From the NCBI GenBank assembly GCA_934215995.1, contig CAKQBC010000134.1:1-6662 (forward strand): DNA of 6,662 nt, written 5' to 3'. Origin of the DNA: an uncultured Bacillus sp. GTDB taxonomy: Bacteria; Bacillota; Bacilli; Bacillales; DSM-1321. Shown here piece after piece: positions 1 through 6,085 of the stretch (position 1 is its first letter; each line of letters starts with the position of its first letter). The notes beneath the pieces are model-generated. The model saw only the letters and a list, made by a program, of their open reading frames with translations. It did no database searches and was not told the DNA's origin. The position numbers were made by a program, and so were the translations under genes.

Positions 1-2252
1 GGGTTACACCGGTGACTAACCCAACATCCACAACAATGTTCAAGGCTCTTATTTCTATTAAAACGAGAAACCCGATCATTTTCGCTTTCCATCCTTCCGC
101 GCAAAAATGCAGCGCAGAAGCGGCAAAGCTGCTTCATGATGCAGCAGTAAAAGCGGGGGCGCCGGAAAACTGTATCCAATGGATTGAAACGCCTTCAATC
201 GAAGCAACGAAACTGCTGATGAACCATAAGGATATTGCGCTTGTATTGGCGACAGGCGGGGCAGGGATGGTGAAATCCGCATACTCAACCGGTAAGCCTG
301 CTTTAGGGGTAGGACCGGGCAATGTGCCTTGCTACTTTGATAAAACAGCCAATATCAAACGGTCCGTGAATGATTTGATCCTATCGAAAACATTCGATAA
401 CGGAATGATTTGCGCATCTGAACAGGCTGTCATCATCCATAAAGAAATTTATGAAGAAACGAAAAAAGAATTGTTTGAAAATGGCTGCTATTTTGTCAAT
501 GCAACCGAAAAGAGCAAGCTGGAGAAAGTGGTCATTAATGAACAAAAAGGCGCAGTTAATCCTGATATTGTCGGGAAGTCTGCATACTTCATTGCCAACT
601 TGGCAGGCATAAAGGTTCCGGAAGACACAAAAATCCTTATTGCGGAATGCAGATCGGTAGGCCCGCAAGAACCGCTTTCAAGAGAAAAGCTATCCCCTGT
701 ATTGGCTTGCTTCCAAGCGAAGGACACTGAACAAGGCTTCCGTTTGGCTGAAGAAATGCTTGAATTCGGAGGGCTCGGCCATTCTGCCGTCATTCATGCA
801 GAAGATGAAGAGACGTTGAAGCAATACGGATTACGGATGAAAGCATGCCGCATCATCGTGAACGCGCCATCATCCCAAGGGGCAATCGGCGACATTTATA
901 ATGCGTATATGCCATCTCTGACACTCGGCTGCGGTTCATACGGAAACAACTCCGTCAGCACGAACGTAACAACTGTCCATTTATTGAACATCAAAAAAAT
1001 GGCGAAAAGGAATGTCAATATGCAATGGTTCAAAGTTCCGCCAAAAATCTACTTTGAGAAGAATTCCATTCAGTATCTGTCGAAAATGCCTAACATCTCG
1101 AAAGCATTCATCGTCACAGATCCTGGAATGGTCAAACTCGGCTATGTGGACCGCATCCTGTATTACTTAAGGAAGCGCCCGGATTATGTACATTGCGAAA
1201 TTTTCTCAGATGTTGAACCGGATCCATCCATCGATACAGTAATCCGTGGAGCAGAGATGATGGCTGCATTCCAACCGGATGTAATCATTACATTAGGCGG
1301 AGGATCAGCTATGGATGCCGCGAAAGGGATGTGGTTGTTCTATGAGCATCCTGATGTTCCGTTCCATGGAATCAAGCAAAAATTCCTTGATATCCGTAAA
1401 CGGGTGTACAAATATCCGAAACTTGGCCATTCTGCACAGTTTGTAGCGATTCCGACAACGTCAGGAACAGGGTCTGAAGTGACAAGCTTCTCTGTTATCA
1501 CTGATAAAGAAAGCAATGTTAAATATCCTCTGGCTGACTACGAGCTGACACCTGATGTGGCAATCATCGATCCGCAGTTCGTTATGACGGTTCCGCCATC
1601 TGTCACAGCAGATACAGGGATGGATGTGCTGACACACGCCATTGAAGCATACGTTTCCAATATGGCCAACGACTACACCGATGCATTGGCGCTGAAAGCA
1701 ATCGAAATGGTCTTCGAGTATTTGCCGAAAGCATACCATAACGGAAATGATGAAAAGGCTAGGGAAAAAATGCATAATGCCTCCACTATCGCCGGAATGG
1801 CATTCGCGAATGCATTCCTTGGAATCAACCATAGCCTTGCCCATAAAATGGGGGCAGAATTCCATATCCCGCACGGCCGTGCGAATGCAATGCTTCTGCC
1901 GCATGTCATCCGCTATAATGCGCAAAAACCGAAGAAATTCGCTGCATTCCCTAAATATGAGCATTTCATTGCTGATCAGCGTTATGCAGACATCGCCCGC
2001 CGCCTTGGCTTGCCATGCGAGACAGTAGAGGAAGGCGTGGAAAGCCTGGTACAGGCTATCATCCGATTGGCCAAAGACATGAATGTCACGATGAGCCTTA
2101 AGGACTTCGGTGTGTCAAAAGAAGAATTTGACAGCAAGGTAGAATATCTTGCCGACAAAGCTTTCGAAGATCAATGCACAACAGCTAATCCGAAGCTTCC
2201 GCTCGTCTCAGAGCTGGCCGACATATACAGATCCACTTATAAAGGAGTCTAA
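1..2252 (+). CDS. adhE: Bifunctional acetaldehyde-CoA/alcohol dehydrogenase AdhE (5'-truncated by window edge)
   Basis: AdhE converts acetyl-CoA to acetaldehyde and then to ethanol, using NADH in both steps, in the cytoplasm during fermentation; in other bacteria it assembles into spirosome filaments. The reading frame is open to the window edge, and the codons before the GTG at 12 already read G-V-T-P-V like other AdhE proteins, so that GTG is internal. Aligned by its catalytic Cys with E. coli AdhE as I remember it, roughly 110 N-terminal residues are missing. The aldehyde dehydrogenase half carries ATGGAGMV (nt 249-272) and the catalytic Cys in MICASEQ (Cys codon 411-413). A linker near nt 1000-1050 leads to the iron-dependent alcohol dehydrogenase half, with the nucleotide-binding GGGSAMDAAK (1296-1325), GTGSEVT (near 1470) and the metal ligands Asp 1623-1625, His 1635-1637, His 1842-1844 and His 1872-1874. 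All key residues are present, so it should be active. The promoter lies outside the window, and the gene appears monocistronic. Confidence 0.97.
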   Translation, partial: VTPVTNPTSTTMFKALISIKTRNPIIFAFHPSAQKCSAEAAKLLHDAAVKAGAPENCIQWIETPSIEATKLLMNHKDIALVLATGGAGMVKSAYSTGKPALGVGPGNVPCYFDKTANIKRSVNDLILSKTFDNGMICASEQAVIIHKEIYEETKKELFENGCYFVNATEKSKLEKVVINEQKGAVNPDIVGKSAYFIANLAGIKVPEDTKILIAECRSVGPQEPLSREKLSPVLACFQAKDTEQGFRLAEEMLEFGGLGHSAVIHAEDEETLKQYGLRMKACRIIVNAPSSQGAIGDIYNAYMPSLTLGCGSYGNNSVSTNVTTVHLLNIKKMAKRNVNMQWFKVPPKIYFEKNSIQYLSKMPNISKAFIVTDPGMVKLGYVDRILYYLRKRPDYVHCEIFSDVEPDPSIDTVIRGAEMMAAFQPDVIITLGGGSAMDAAKGMWLFYEHPDVPFHGIKQKFLDIRKRVYKYPKLGHSAQFVAIPTTSGTGSEVTSFSVITDKESNVKYPLADYELTPDVAIIDPQFVMTVPPSVTADTGMDVLTHAIEAYVSNMANDYTDALALKAIEMVFEYLPKAYHNGNDEKAREKMHNASTIAGMAFANAFLGINHSLAHKMGAEFHIPHGRANAMLLPHVIRYNAQKPKKFAAFPKYEHFIADQRYADIARRLGLPCETVEEGVESLVQAIIRLAKDMNVTMSLKDFGVSKEEFDSKVEYLADKAFEDQCTTANPKLPLVSELADIYRSTYKGV

Positions 2253-2288
2253 ATCACTCTTTTATATAGATTCAATCTCTCCTTTTTT

Positions 2289-2318
2289 AAGCCCCATCCT
2301 GACTGGATGGGGCTTTTT
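2289..2318 (+). terminator. Intrinsic terminator of adhE
   Basis: A perfect 9-bp GC-rich stem (GCCCCATCC at 2291-2299 with GGATGGGGC at 2305-2313) encloses a 5-nt loop, TGACT. The stem is extended by two A-T pairs and runs into TTTTT (2314-2318). It begins 36 nt after the adhE stop codon. No gene on the plus strand follows closely, so adhE transcription should end here. Confidence 0.93.
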
Positions 2319-2320
2319 CA

Positions 2321-2569
2321 GTCAATAGATTAACAATCTGACGAAAGAGAAAACCTGCAAAATGATCGAAAAACAGACGGAAATGAACGAAAATTGCGCC
2401 AAAGTGAAAGGAAAGGTCCTGAAAGCGAATGAATACCGACTTAAAGCAAGTGTTTTACCGGTCTATCGGCCTATCAGCTGGCAATAACGAAGAATCGACG
2501 GCCAGAATGTTAAAGAAAAATTGTTTTCATAATGATAGCTGGCGAAAAATGAGTTTTTTTCACGCATTG
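2321..2569. other. Convergent intergenic spacer, no supported gene
   Basis: This is the gap between the adhE terminator and the 3' end of the minus-strand 78-residue gene. The plus strand has short open frames, one of 41 codons at 2362-2487 and one of 65 codons starting at 2429, but neither has a Shine-Dalgarno sequence or recognisable protein content. The segment is purine-rich and repeats a TGA-CGAAA-like motif (see findings). An A/T-rich imperfect inverted repeat near 2541-2565 has only a few GC pairs, so it is not a convincing terminator for the gene arriving from the right. Confidence 0.6.
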
Positions 2570-2806
2570 TCACCAGTTCCAGAAATTCAAAGGCACTGCA
2601 TTTCGGGAAACGGCCGCCTTAAATAGCTGAAATTGGATTTTGAACTGTTCGAAAGACGTGATGCTGTTTACATCAATCATTTGCAGGAATGTTCCGATGA
2701 TCTCCGGGTCTTCATCTGCCAGAAAATCGGTGACATATAGTTTGTAGGAAAAGCGGTCCCAAATCGTTTCATAGCCGATGAAGGAATCGGGCATCTTATT
2801 GGACAT
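2570..2806 (-). CDS. Hypothetical small protein, 78 aa, aromatic-rich
   Basis: I do not recognise this protein. It is 78 residues long, apparently soluble, with no signal peptide or membrane segment. It is rich in aromatic residues (Phe, Tyr, Trp), has an acidic centre (LADEDPEI) and ends in NFWNW. The middle and C-terminal parts (residues 37-66) look helical. The start at 2806 is chosen because AAGGAG (2816-2821) lies 9 nt upstream; the open frame extends to 2953, but that part would run through the ykpA terminator and over the ykpA 3' end. It lies 88 nt downstream of ykpA on the same strand, behind a strong terminator, and I find no good promoter in the short gap, so it may depend on read-through or on a promoter I cannot see. 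The good ribosome binding site and non-random composition make it likely to be real. Confidence 0.7.
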   Translation of the reverse strand: MSNKMPDSFIGYETIWDRFSYKLYVTDFLADEDPEIIGTFLQMIDVNSITSFEQFKIQFQLFKAAVSRNAVPLNFWNW

Positions 2807-2815
2807 ACGCGAGGG

Positions 2816-2821
2816 CTCCTT
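2816..2821 (-). promoter_or_regulatory. Ribosome binding site fixing the start of the 78-aa gene
   Basis: On the minus strand, AAGGAG sits 9 nt before the ATG at 2806. It supports this internal start over the longer frame opening at 2953. A 12-bp palindrome, CCCTTTAAAGGG (2835-2846), lies just upstream in the same short gap; its role is unknown. Confidence 0.75.
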
Positions 2822-2858
2822 TTTGTATAGGATGCCCTTTAAAGGGGTAGATGCATAC

Positions 2859-2887
2859 AAAAAAACCGGCGGATATCCGCCGGCTTT
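2859..2887 (-). terminator. Intrinsic terminator of ykpA
   Basis: The perfect 18-bp palindrome CCGGCGGATATCCGCCGG (2866-2883) forms a 7-bp GC-rich stem with a 4-nt ATAT loop. On the minus strand it is followed by seven T residues (2865-2859) and preceded by AAAG, which can extend the stem through one G-U and several A-U pairs. It begins a few nucleotides after the ykpA stop codon. Confidence 0.92.
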
Positions 2888-2894
2888 GCCTGTC

Positions 2895-4514
2895 TTACTT
2901 ATACATTTCCGCGATTTGTGCTTGAAGGTCTTTGTCTTCAAGGTATTCATCATAAGTCATCATTTTGTCGACTATGCCGTTCGGTGTGATTTCAATGATC
3001 CTGTTGGCAATCGTTTGGACGAACTGATGGTCATGGGATGCGAAGATCATGGACCCTTTGTATGCTGTAAGGCCATTGTTCAATGCAGTTATTGACTCAA
3101 GGTCCAAGTGGTTTGTCGGTTCATCAAGCATAAGAATGTTAGCTCCGCTAAGCATCATCTTGGACAGCATGCAGCGAACTTTTTCCCCTCCGGAAAGGAC
3201 GCTTGCTTTCTTAAGGACTTCTTCACCAGAGAAGAGCATTCTGCCAAGGAATCCGCGAAGGAAGCTTTCGCTGTCATCCTTCGGCGAATATTGGCGCAGC
3301 CAGTCTACAAGCGTCATGTCGCAGCCCTCGAAATACTCGGAGTTGTCATTCGGGAAGTATGCCTGGGTTGTCGTAACACCCCATTTATAGCTTCCTCCGT
3401 CAGCTTCCATTTCGCCGGCAAGGATTTTGAACAATGCGGTTTTGGCGATTTCGTTTCGGCCGACAATGGCAATCTTATCGCCTTTGTTCATGATGAAATT
3501 AACGTTATTCAATACTTGCTCGCCATCGATCGTTTTAGAAAGGCTTTCGACTCTCAACAGGTCGTTTCCGACTTCGCGGTCCTGTGTGAAGTTCACGTAT
3601 GGATAGCGGCGTGAAGATGGCTGAATATCATCAAGCGTGATTTTATCAAGCAATTTTTTTCGTGAGGTTGCCTGCTTCGATTTGGAAGCGTTGGCGCTGA
3701 ATCGGGCAATGAAGTTTTGCAGTTCCTTGATTTTTTCTTCTTTCTTCTTGTTGGACTCCTGGGACAGCTTCAGAGCAAGCTGGCTTGATTCATACCAGAA
3801 ATCATAGTTGCCGACATAAATTTTGATTTTTCCAAAGTCAAGGTCGGCGATGTGTGTACAAACTTTGTTCAGGAAGTGACGGTCATGCGATACAACGATG
3901 ACTGTATTCTCGAAATTGATCAGGAATTCTTCAAGCCATTGGATCGCATTGATGTCCAGGTGGTTGGTAGGCTCATCGAGAAGAAGGACATCCGGCTTGC
4001 CGAATAAAGCCTGTGCAAGTAGGACTTTAACCTTCTCGGCACCTGTCAGGTCTTTCATCAGTTTCGTATGAAGGTCTTCCGAGATTCCAAGCCCTTTCAG
4101 AAGGATGGCAGCTTCCGATTCTGCTTCCCATCCGTTCATGTCGGCAAATTCGCCTTCAAGCTCAGCGGCACGGATTCCGTCTTCGTCAGTGAAGTCAGGC
4201 TTCATGTAAATAGCGTCTTTCTCCAGCATGACATTGTATAGATGCTGATGGCCCATGATAACCGTCTTCAATACTTCTTCTTCGTCGTATTCGAAGTGGT
4301 TTTGCTTCAGGACAGCAAGGCGTTCGTTAGGCCCCATTGAAACATTTCCTGTTTGCGGCTCGATTTCGCCGGAAAGGATTTTTAAGAATGTAGATTTGCC
4401 GGCACCATTCGCGCCGATTAATCCATAGCAATTCCCGGGTGTGAATTTGATATTTACATCTTCAAATAGCTTGCGGTCCCCGTAGCGCAAACTTACATCA
4501 GTAACAGTGATCAT
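2895..4514 (-). CDS. ykpA: ABC-F family ATPase, YkpA/YbiT type (539 aa)
   Basis: This is a soluble duplicated ABC ATPase with no membrane domain. ABC-F proteins bind the ribosomal E site and affect translation or antibiotic protection; YkpA/YbiT members are housekeeping types whose exact role is not settled. NBD1 has Walker A GANGAGKST (residues 34-42), a weak signature LTGAEK (about 156-161), Walker B with DEPTNHLD (about 180-187) and SHD with the switch His (about 208-210). A charged Lys/Glu-rich linker follows (about 245-300, including the RFSANASKSKQATSRKK segment typical of the family). NBD2 has a degenerate Walker A, GRNEIAKT (352-359), a canonical LSGGEK (440-445), DEPTNHLD (464-471) and SHD (493-495). 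The length matches Bacillus YkpA as I recall it. The start at 4514 is preferred over the ATG at 4523 because GGAGG ends only 1 nt before the latter. It has its own promoter and terminator. Confidence 0.95.
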   Translation of the reverse strand: MITVTDVSLRYGDRKLFEDVNIKFTPGNCYGLIGANGAGKSTFLKILSGEIEPQTGNVSMGPNERLAVLKQNHFEYDEEEVLKTVIMGHQHLYNVMLEKDAIYMKPDFTDEDGIRAAELEGEFADMNGWEAESEAAILLKGLGISEDLHTKLMKDLTGAEKVKVLLAQALFGKPDVLLLDEPTNHLDINAIQWLEEFLINFENTVIVVSHDRHFLNKVCTHIADLDFGKIKIYVGNYDFWYESSQLALKLSQESNKKKEEKIKELQNFIARFSANASKSKQATSRKKLLDKITLDDIQPSSRRYPYVNFTQDREVGNDLLRVESLSKTIDGEQVLNNVNFIMNKGDKIAIVGRNEIAKTALFKILAGEMEADGGSYKWGVTTTQAYFPNDNSEYFEGCDMTLVDWLRQYSPKDDSESFLRGFLGRMLFSGEEVLKKASVLSGGEKVRCMLSKMMLSGANILMLDEPTNHLDLESITALNNGLTAYKGSMIFASHDHQFVQTIANRIIEITPNGIVDKMMTYDEYLEDKDLQAQIAEMYK

Positions 4515-4523
4515 TAAAGGCAT

Positions 4524-4529
4524 ACCTCC
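4524..4529 (-). promoter_or_regulatory. Ribosome binding site that decides the ykpA start
   Basis: On the minus strand, GGAGGT lies 9 nt before the ATG at 4514 but directly touches the in-frame ATG at 4521-4523. Initiation at the upstream ATG would be sterically unfavourable, so the protein most likely begins M-I-T-V, as YkpA homologues do from memory. Confidence 0.8.
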
Positions 4530-4610
4530 ACGTATCTATTCTTAAACGCTTCATGCGGCAATATAGGCCATCATGAAAGAGTTTATAATCAAATAGTCAT
4601 TCAAATCTTA

Positions 4611-4639
4611 ATTATAGTCCAGAAACCTTATATATTCAA
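4611..4639 (-). promoter_or_regulatory. Sigma-A promoter of ykpA
   Basis: On the minus strand, the -35 box TTGAAT (4634-4639) and a perfect -10 box TATAAT (4611-4616) are separated by exactly 17 bp. Transcription would start near 4604, giving a 5' leader of about 90 nt before the ATG at 4514. This is the best promoter match in the window and suggests good constitutive expression of the ABC-F gene, independent of the ASCH gene upstream. Confidence 0.78.
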
Positions 4640-4724
4640 GGTTTTCAAGAGATGGCCTTTATGGGAGGGGATGCCGCAGGCGAAAGAGGATGCTGCAGCC
4701 GGTCCGGCATAAGACAGGCGGGGG

Positions 4725-5198
4725 CTATAGATTCAAGTCTGCATTCTCGTGTATATCGATCAGCTCAAAACGTTCACATACGAGCATCATATCTTCTGTG
4801 TACTCAAGCCCTATTTTCGTCAATTGTTCAGTGAAGAATTCCACGTGCACCTCTTTCCAGTACCGGTATGTACGGTCACCTTCGCCTTCTGCAATCGCAA
4901 ACTCTTCAGGGACCTCATTCATCGGCATGATTTGGACATCCGAGGTCCTGATGATTGCTACAGGTTCATCTTTTGAATTCAAGATGATACTAAAATCGTT
5001 GACAGCAGGGATGGGTTCTTTTTCAATCTCATAGAATATATACCCTGAACAGGTTGCCGTTTTGACTCCTTCAATGACCAGGCGGGCAAGGCCGTCAGGG
5101 TTTGCCCCGAATTGCCATGCTGTTACCGATTGTGGCTTTTCCAATCCTTTTGATTCCCAGTATTCATTCCAATAGGCTCGTGAAGCTTCATTCATCAT
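4725..5198 (-). CDS. ASCH domain-containing protein (157 aa, YhfF/COG4405-like)
   Basis: A small cytoplasmic protein of the ASCH superfamily (a PUA-like beta-barrel fold). Members are proposed to bind RNA or modified nucleosides; the distant E. coli YqfB is an N4-acetylcytidine amidohydrolase, but this protein's activity is unknown. Visible hallmarks are the GVKTATCSG motif (about residues 44-52), whose Lys and Thr match the conserved GxKxxT signature, EFAIAEGEGD (about 99-108) followed by YWKEVH, and VCERFELID near the C-terminus. The N-terminus has the W-rich segment typical of this subfamily (AYWNEYWESKGL). The start at 5198 is chosen because GGAGAG (5206-5211) is 7 nt upstream; the in-frame ATG at 5213 overlaps that site and has no Shine-Dalgarno of its own. 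The gene diverges from the lipoprotein gene and runs toward ykpA with a 210-nt gap and no clear terminator. Confidence 0.88.
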   Translation of the reverse strand: MMNEASRAYWNEYWESKGLEKPQSVTAWQFGANPDGLARLVIEGVKTATCSGYIFYEIEKEPIPAVNDFSIILNSKDEPVAIIRTSDVQIMPMNEVPEEFAIAEGEGDRTYRYWKEVHVEFFTEQLTKIGLEYTEDMMLVCERFELIDIHENADLNL

Positions 5199-5205
5199 TT
5201 TTTCT

Positions 5206-5211
5206 CTCTCC
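5206..5211 (-). promoter_or_regulatory. Ribosome binding site fixing the ASCH gene start
   Basis: On the minus strand, GGAGAG lies 7 nt before the ATG at 5198 and overlaps the alternative upstream ATG at 5211-5213. This favours the shorter 157-residue product over a 162-residue one; a third ATG directly follows, at 5195. Confidence 0.65.
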
Positions 5212-5329
5212 ATTCATCTGGTTCCGCCTCCGTTCAGCAAAGGGATTCGGAGACCGTGTGCTTCTTTATATGTCCTTCCAGATTATTATTGCATAAATAT
5301 CGCCTTCTGGAATTAAATTTTTAGAAAAG

Positions 5330-5358
5330 TGAAACTAATGCAACCTTTCATTCGTTTA
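5330..5358 (+). promoter_or_regulatory. Possible ECF-sigma-like promoter upstream of the lipoprotein gene
   Basis: TGAAAC (5330-5335) and CGTTTA (5353-5358) are 17 bp apart. This resembles the TGAAAC/CGTA-type promoters read by Bacillus cell-envelope ECF sigma factors such as SigW and SigM, whose usual spacing is 16-17 bp. The -10 match is only to CGT. An envelope-stress promoter would suit a lipoprotein, but the match is short and could be chance. No good sigma-A promoter was found in the same 200-bp divergent gap. Confidence 0.3.
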
Positions 5359-5401
5359 ATACTATATATACTGCTATTAAGCCAGATTGGGGTGAGCATT
5401 G

Positions 5402-5923
5402 GTGAGACGGACATTCCTATTCTTATTTGCTATCATATTCATTTTTTTGTTAAGCGCCTGTTCCGCGCAAAATAACGGTTCTTCAGATATCGAGATGAAG
5501 CTTGTGGATGAAAACCTGAAACTGAAGGAAGAGATTTTCGATCTTGAAAACGAGCTGGAAGAAACTTTGGAGAAAGAGAAGGAAGAACAGGTAATCGAAA
5601 GCCGCATCTTATCTTTTTTCTATTACATAAACGAAGGAAACAGTGAAGAAGCCGAGCGGAGGACAACCGGGAAGATCCATATTTCCCATAATGGGGTTCG
5701 GTCATCAGACGGAAAAATGCTTGTTTCTGGACTGGATGGGAACTTTGCTATGCAGATGGTCCAGTCGGAGTGGAAAGGGAACAATCAATGCGAAGCGACA
5801 CTTACGGTCCTGAAGGATGAACGGAAACAAAGGGTGAAAGTCTCCCTCGTAAAAACAGGGGAAGAGTGGAGAATCGAAGACTTTCATATAATATCGGCAG
5901 ACCGGAATGCCGGCACTATATAA
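5402..5923 (+). CDS. Predicted lipoprotein with coiled coil and NTF2-like/DUF4878-like C-terminal domain (173 aa)
   Basis: The specific family is not recognised. Residues 1-20 form a lipoprotein signal peptide: two Arg, a hydrophobic stretch and the lipobox LSAC with Cys20 as the predicted lipidation site, so the mature protein should be anchored on the outer face of the cell membrane. A highly charged Glu/Lys heptad-like region (about 29-66) predicts a coiled coil. Residues 70-165 look like a compact alpha+beta domain: a helix with YYINEGNSEEA, then beta strands ending in EEWRIEDFHI, the pattern of NTF2-like or DUF4878-type lipoproteins; this fold is an inference. GTG at 5402 is preferred because GGGGTGA (5389-5395) is spaced well for it, although the adjacent TTG at 5399 is possible. 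It diverges from the ASCH gene and seems to be a single-gene unit followed by a terminator. Confidence 0.85.
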   Translation: MRRTFLFLFAIIFIFLLSACSAQNNGSSDIEMKLVDENLKLKEEIFDLENELEETLEKEKEEQVIESRILSFFYYINEGNSEEAERRTTGKIHISHNGVRSSDGKMLVSGLDGNFAMQMVQSEWKGNNQCEATLTVLKDERKQRVKVSLVKTGEEWRIEDFHIISADRNAGTI

Positions 5924-5936
5924 ACAGGCATGCAAA

Positions 5937-5979
5937 CGCCTTGCACGCGGGCCAATCAGGCTTGATGCGGGGCGCTTTT
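5937..5979 (+). terminator. Probable intrinsic terminator of the lipoprotein gene
   Basis: CGCCTTGCA (5937-5945) pairs with TGCGGGGCG (5966-5974) as a 9-bp RNA stem that includes two G-U pairs. A shorter inner stem, GCC with GGC, can form within the loop. A C and then TTTT (5976-5979) follow. The U-tract is short, so termination may be partial. It starts 13 nt after the stop codon. Confidence 0.55.
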
Positions 5980-5994
5980 CATTCTCGGGCACCA

Positions 5995-6023
5995 TTGGAA
6001 AAACTTATAACCTTCGATTAAAT
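5995..6023 (+). promoter_or_regulatory. Weak candidate promoter of the quinone oxidoreductase gene
   Basis: TTGGAA (5995-6000) and TTAAAT (6018-6023) are separated by 17 bp, each matching four of six sigma-A consensus positions. It lies just after the lipoprotein terminator, where a promoter for the next gene is expected. An alternative -10, TATGAT (6050-6055), is closer to consensus but has no matching -35 box. Confidence 0.25.
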
Positions 6024-6085
6024 CTGCCTAATTTTTAAGCAAGTGGAACTATGATACTTTTAAAAGGATGAGAAGGGGGAAGAAA

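Noticed and set aside
12..14. GTG as the true start of the AdhE reading frame
   Set aside because: The frame is open to the window edge and the codons before it continue the AdhE-like sequence (G-V-T-P-V); the N-terminal part of the aldehyde dehydrogenase domain is simply outside the window.
1461..1964. A 167-codon minus-strand frame inside adhE
   Set aside because: It is a shadow of the adhE coding sequence: rich in Cys and His as reverse-complement readings often are, with no ribosome binding site and no homology I recognise.
2240..2252. AAAGGAGT at the end of adhE as a ribosome binding site for a downstream gene
   Set aside because: No start codon with an open frame follows at usable spacing, and a strong terminator comes next; it is part of the last adhE codons.
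2362..2487. A 41-codon plus-strand frame in the spacer
   Set aside because: No Shine-Dalgarno sequence, no recognisable protein content, and its position just after a terminator without a visible promoter.
2541..2565. A/T-rich inverted repeat as terminator of the 78-aa gene
   Set aside because: The stem has only a few GC pairs and a bulge, and there is no clean U-tract after it on the minus strand.
2429..2626. A 65-codon plus-strand frame
   Set aside because: It overlaps the 78-aa gene on the opposite strand, has a poor ribosome binding site and atypical composition; most likely chance.
2807..2953. N-terminal extension of the 78-aa protein up to 2953
   Set aside because: The extension is the antisense-phase reading of the ykpA 3' end and its terminator; the ribosome binding site at 2816-2821 points to the start at 2806.
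3108..3614. A 168-codon plus-strand frame inside ykpA
   Set aside because: Fully antisense to the conserved ABC-F coding sequence, with no independent start signals.
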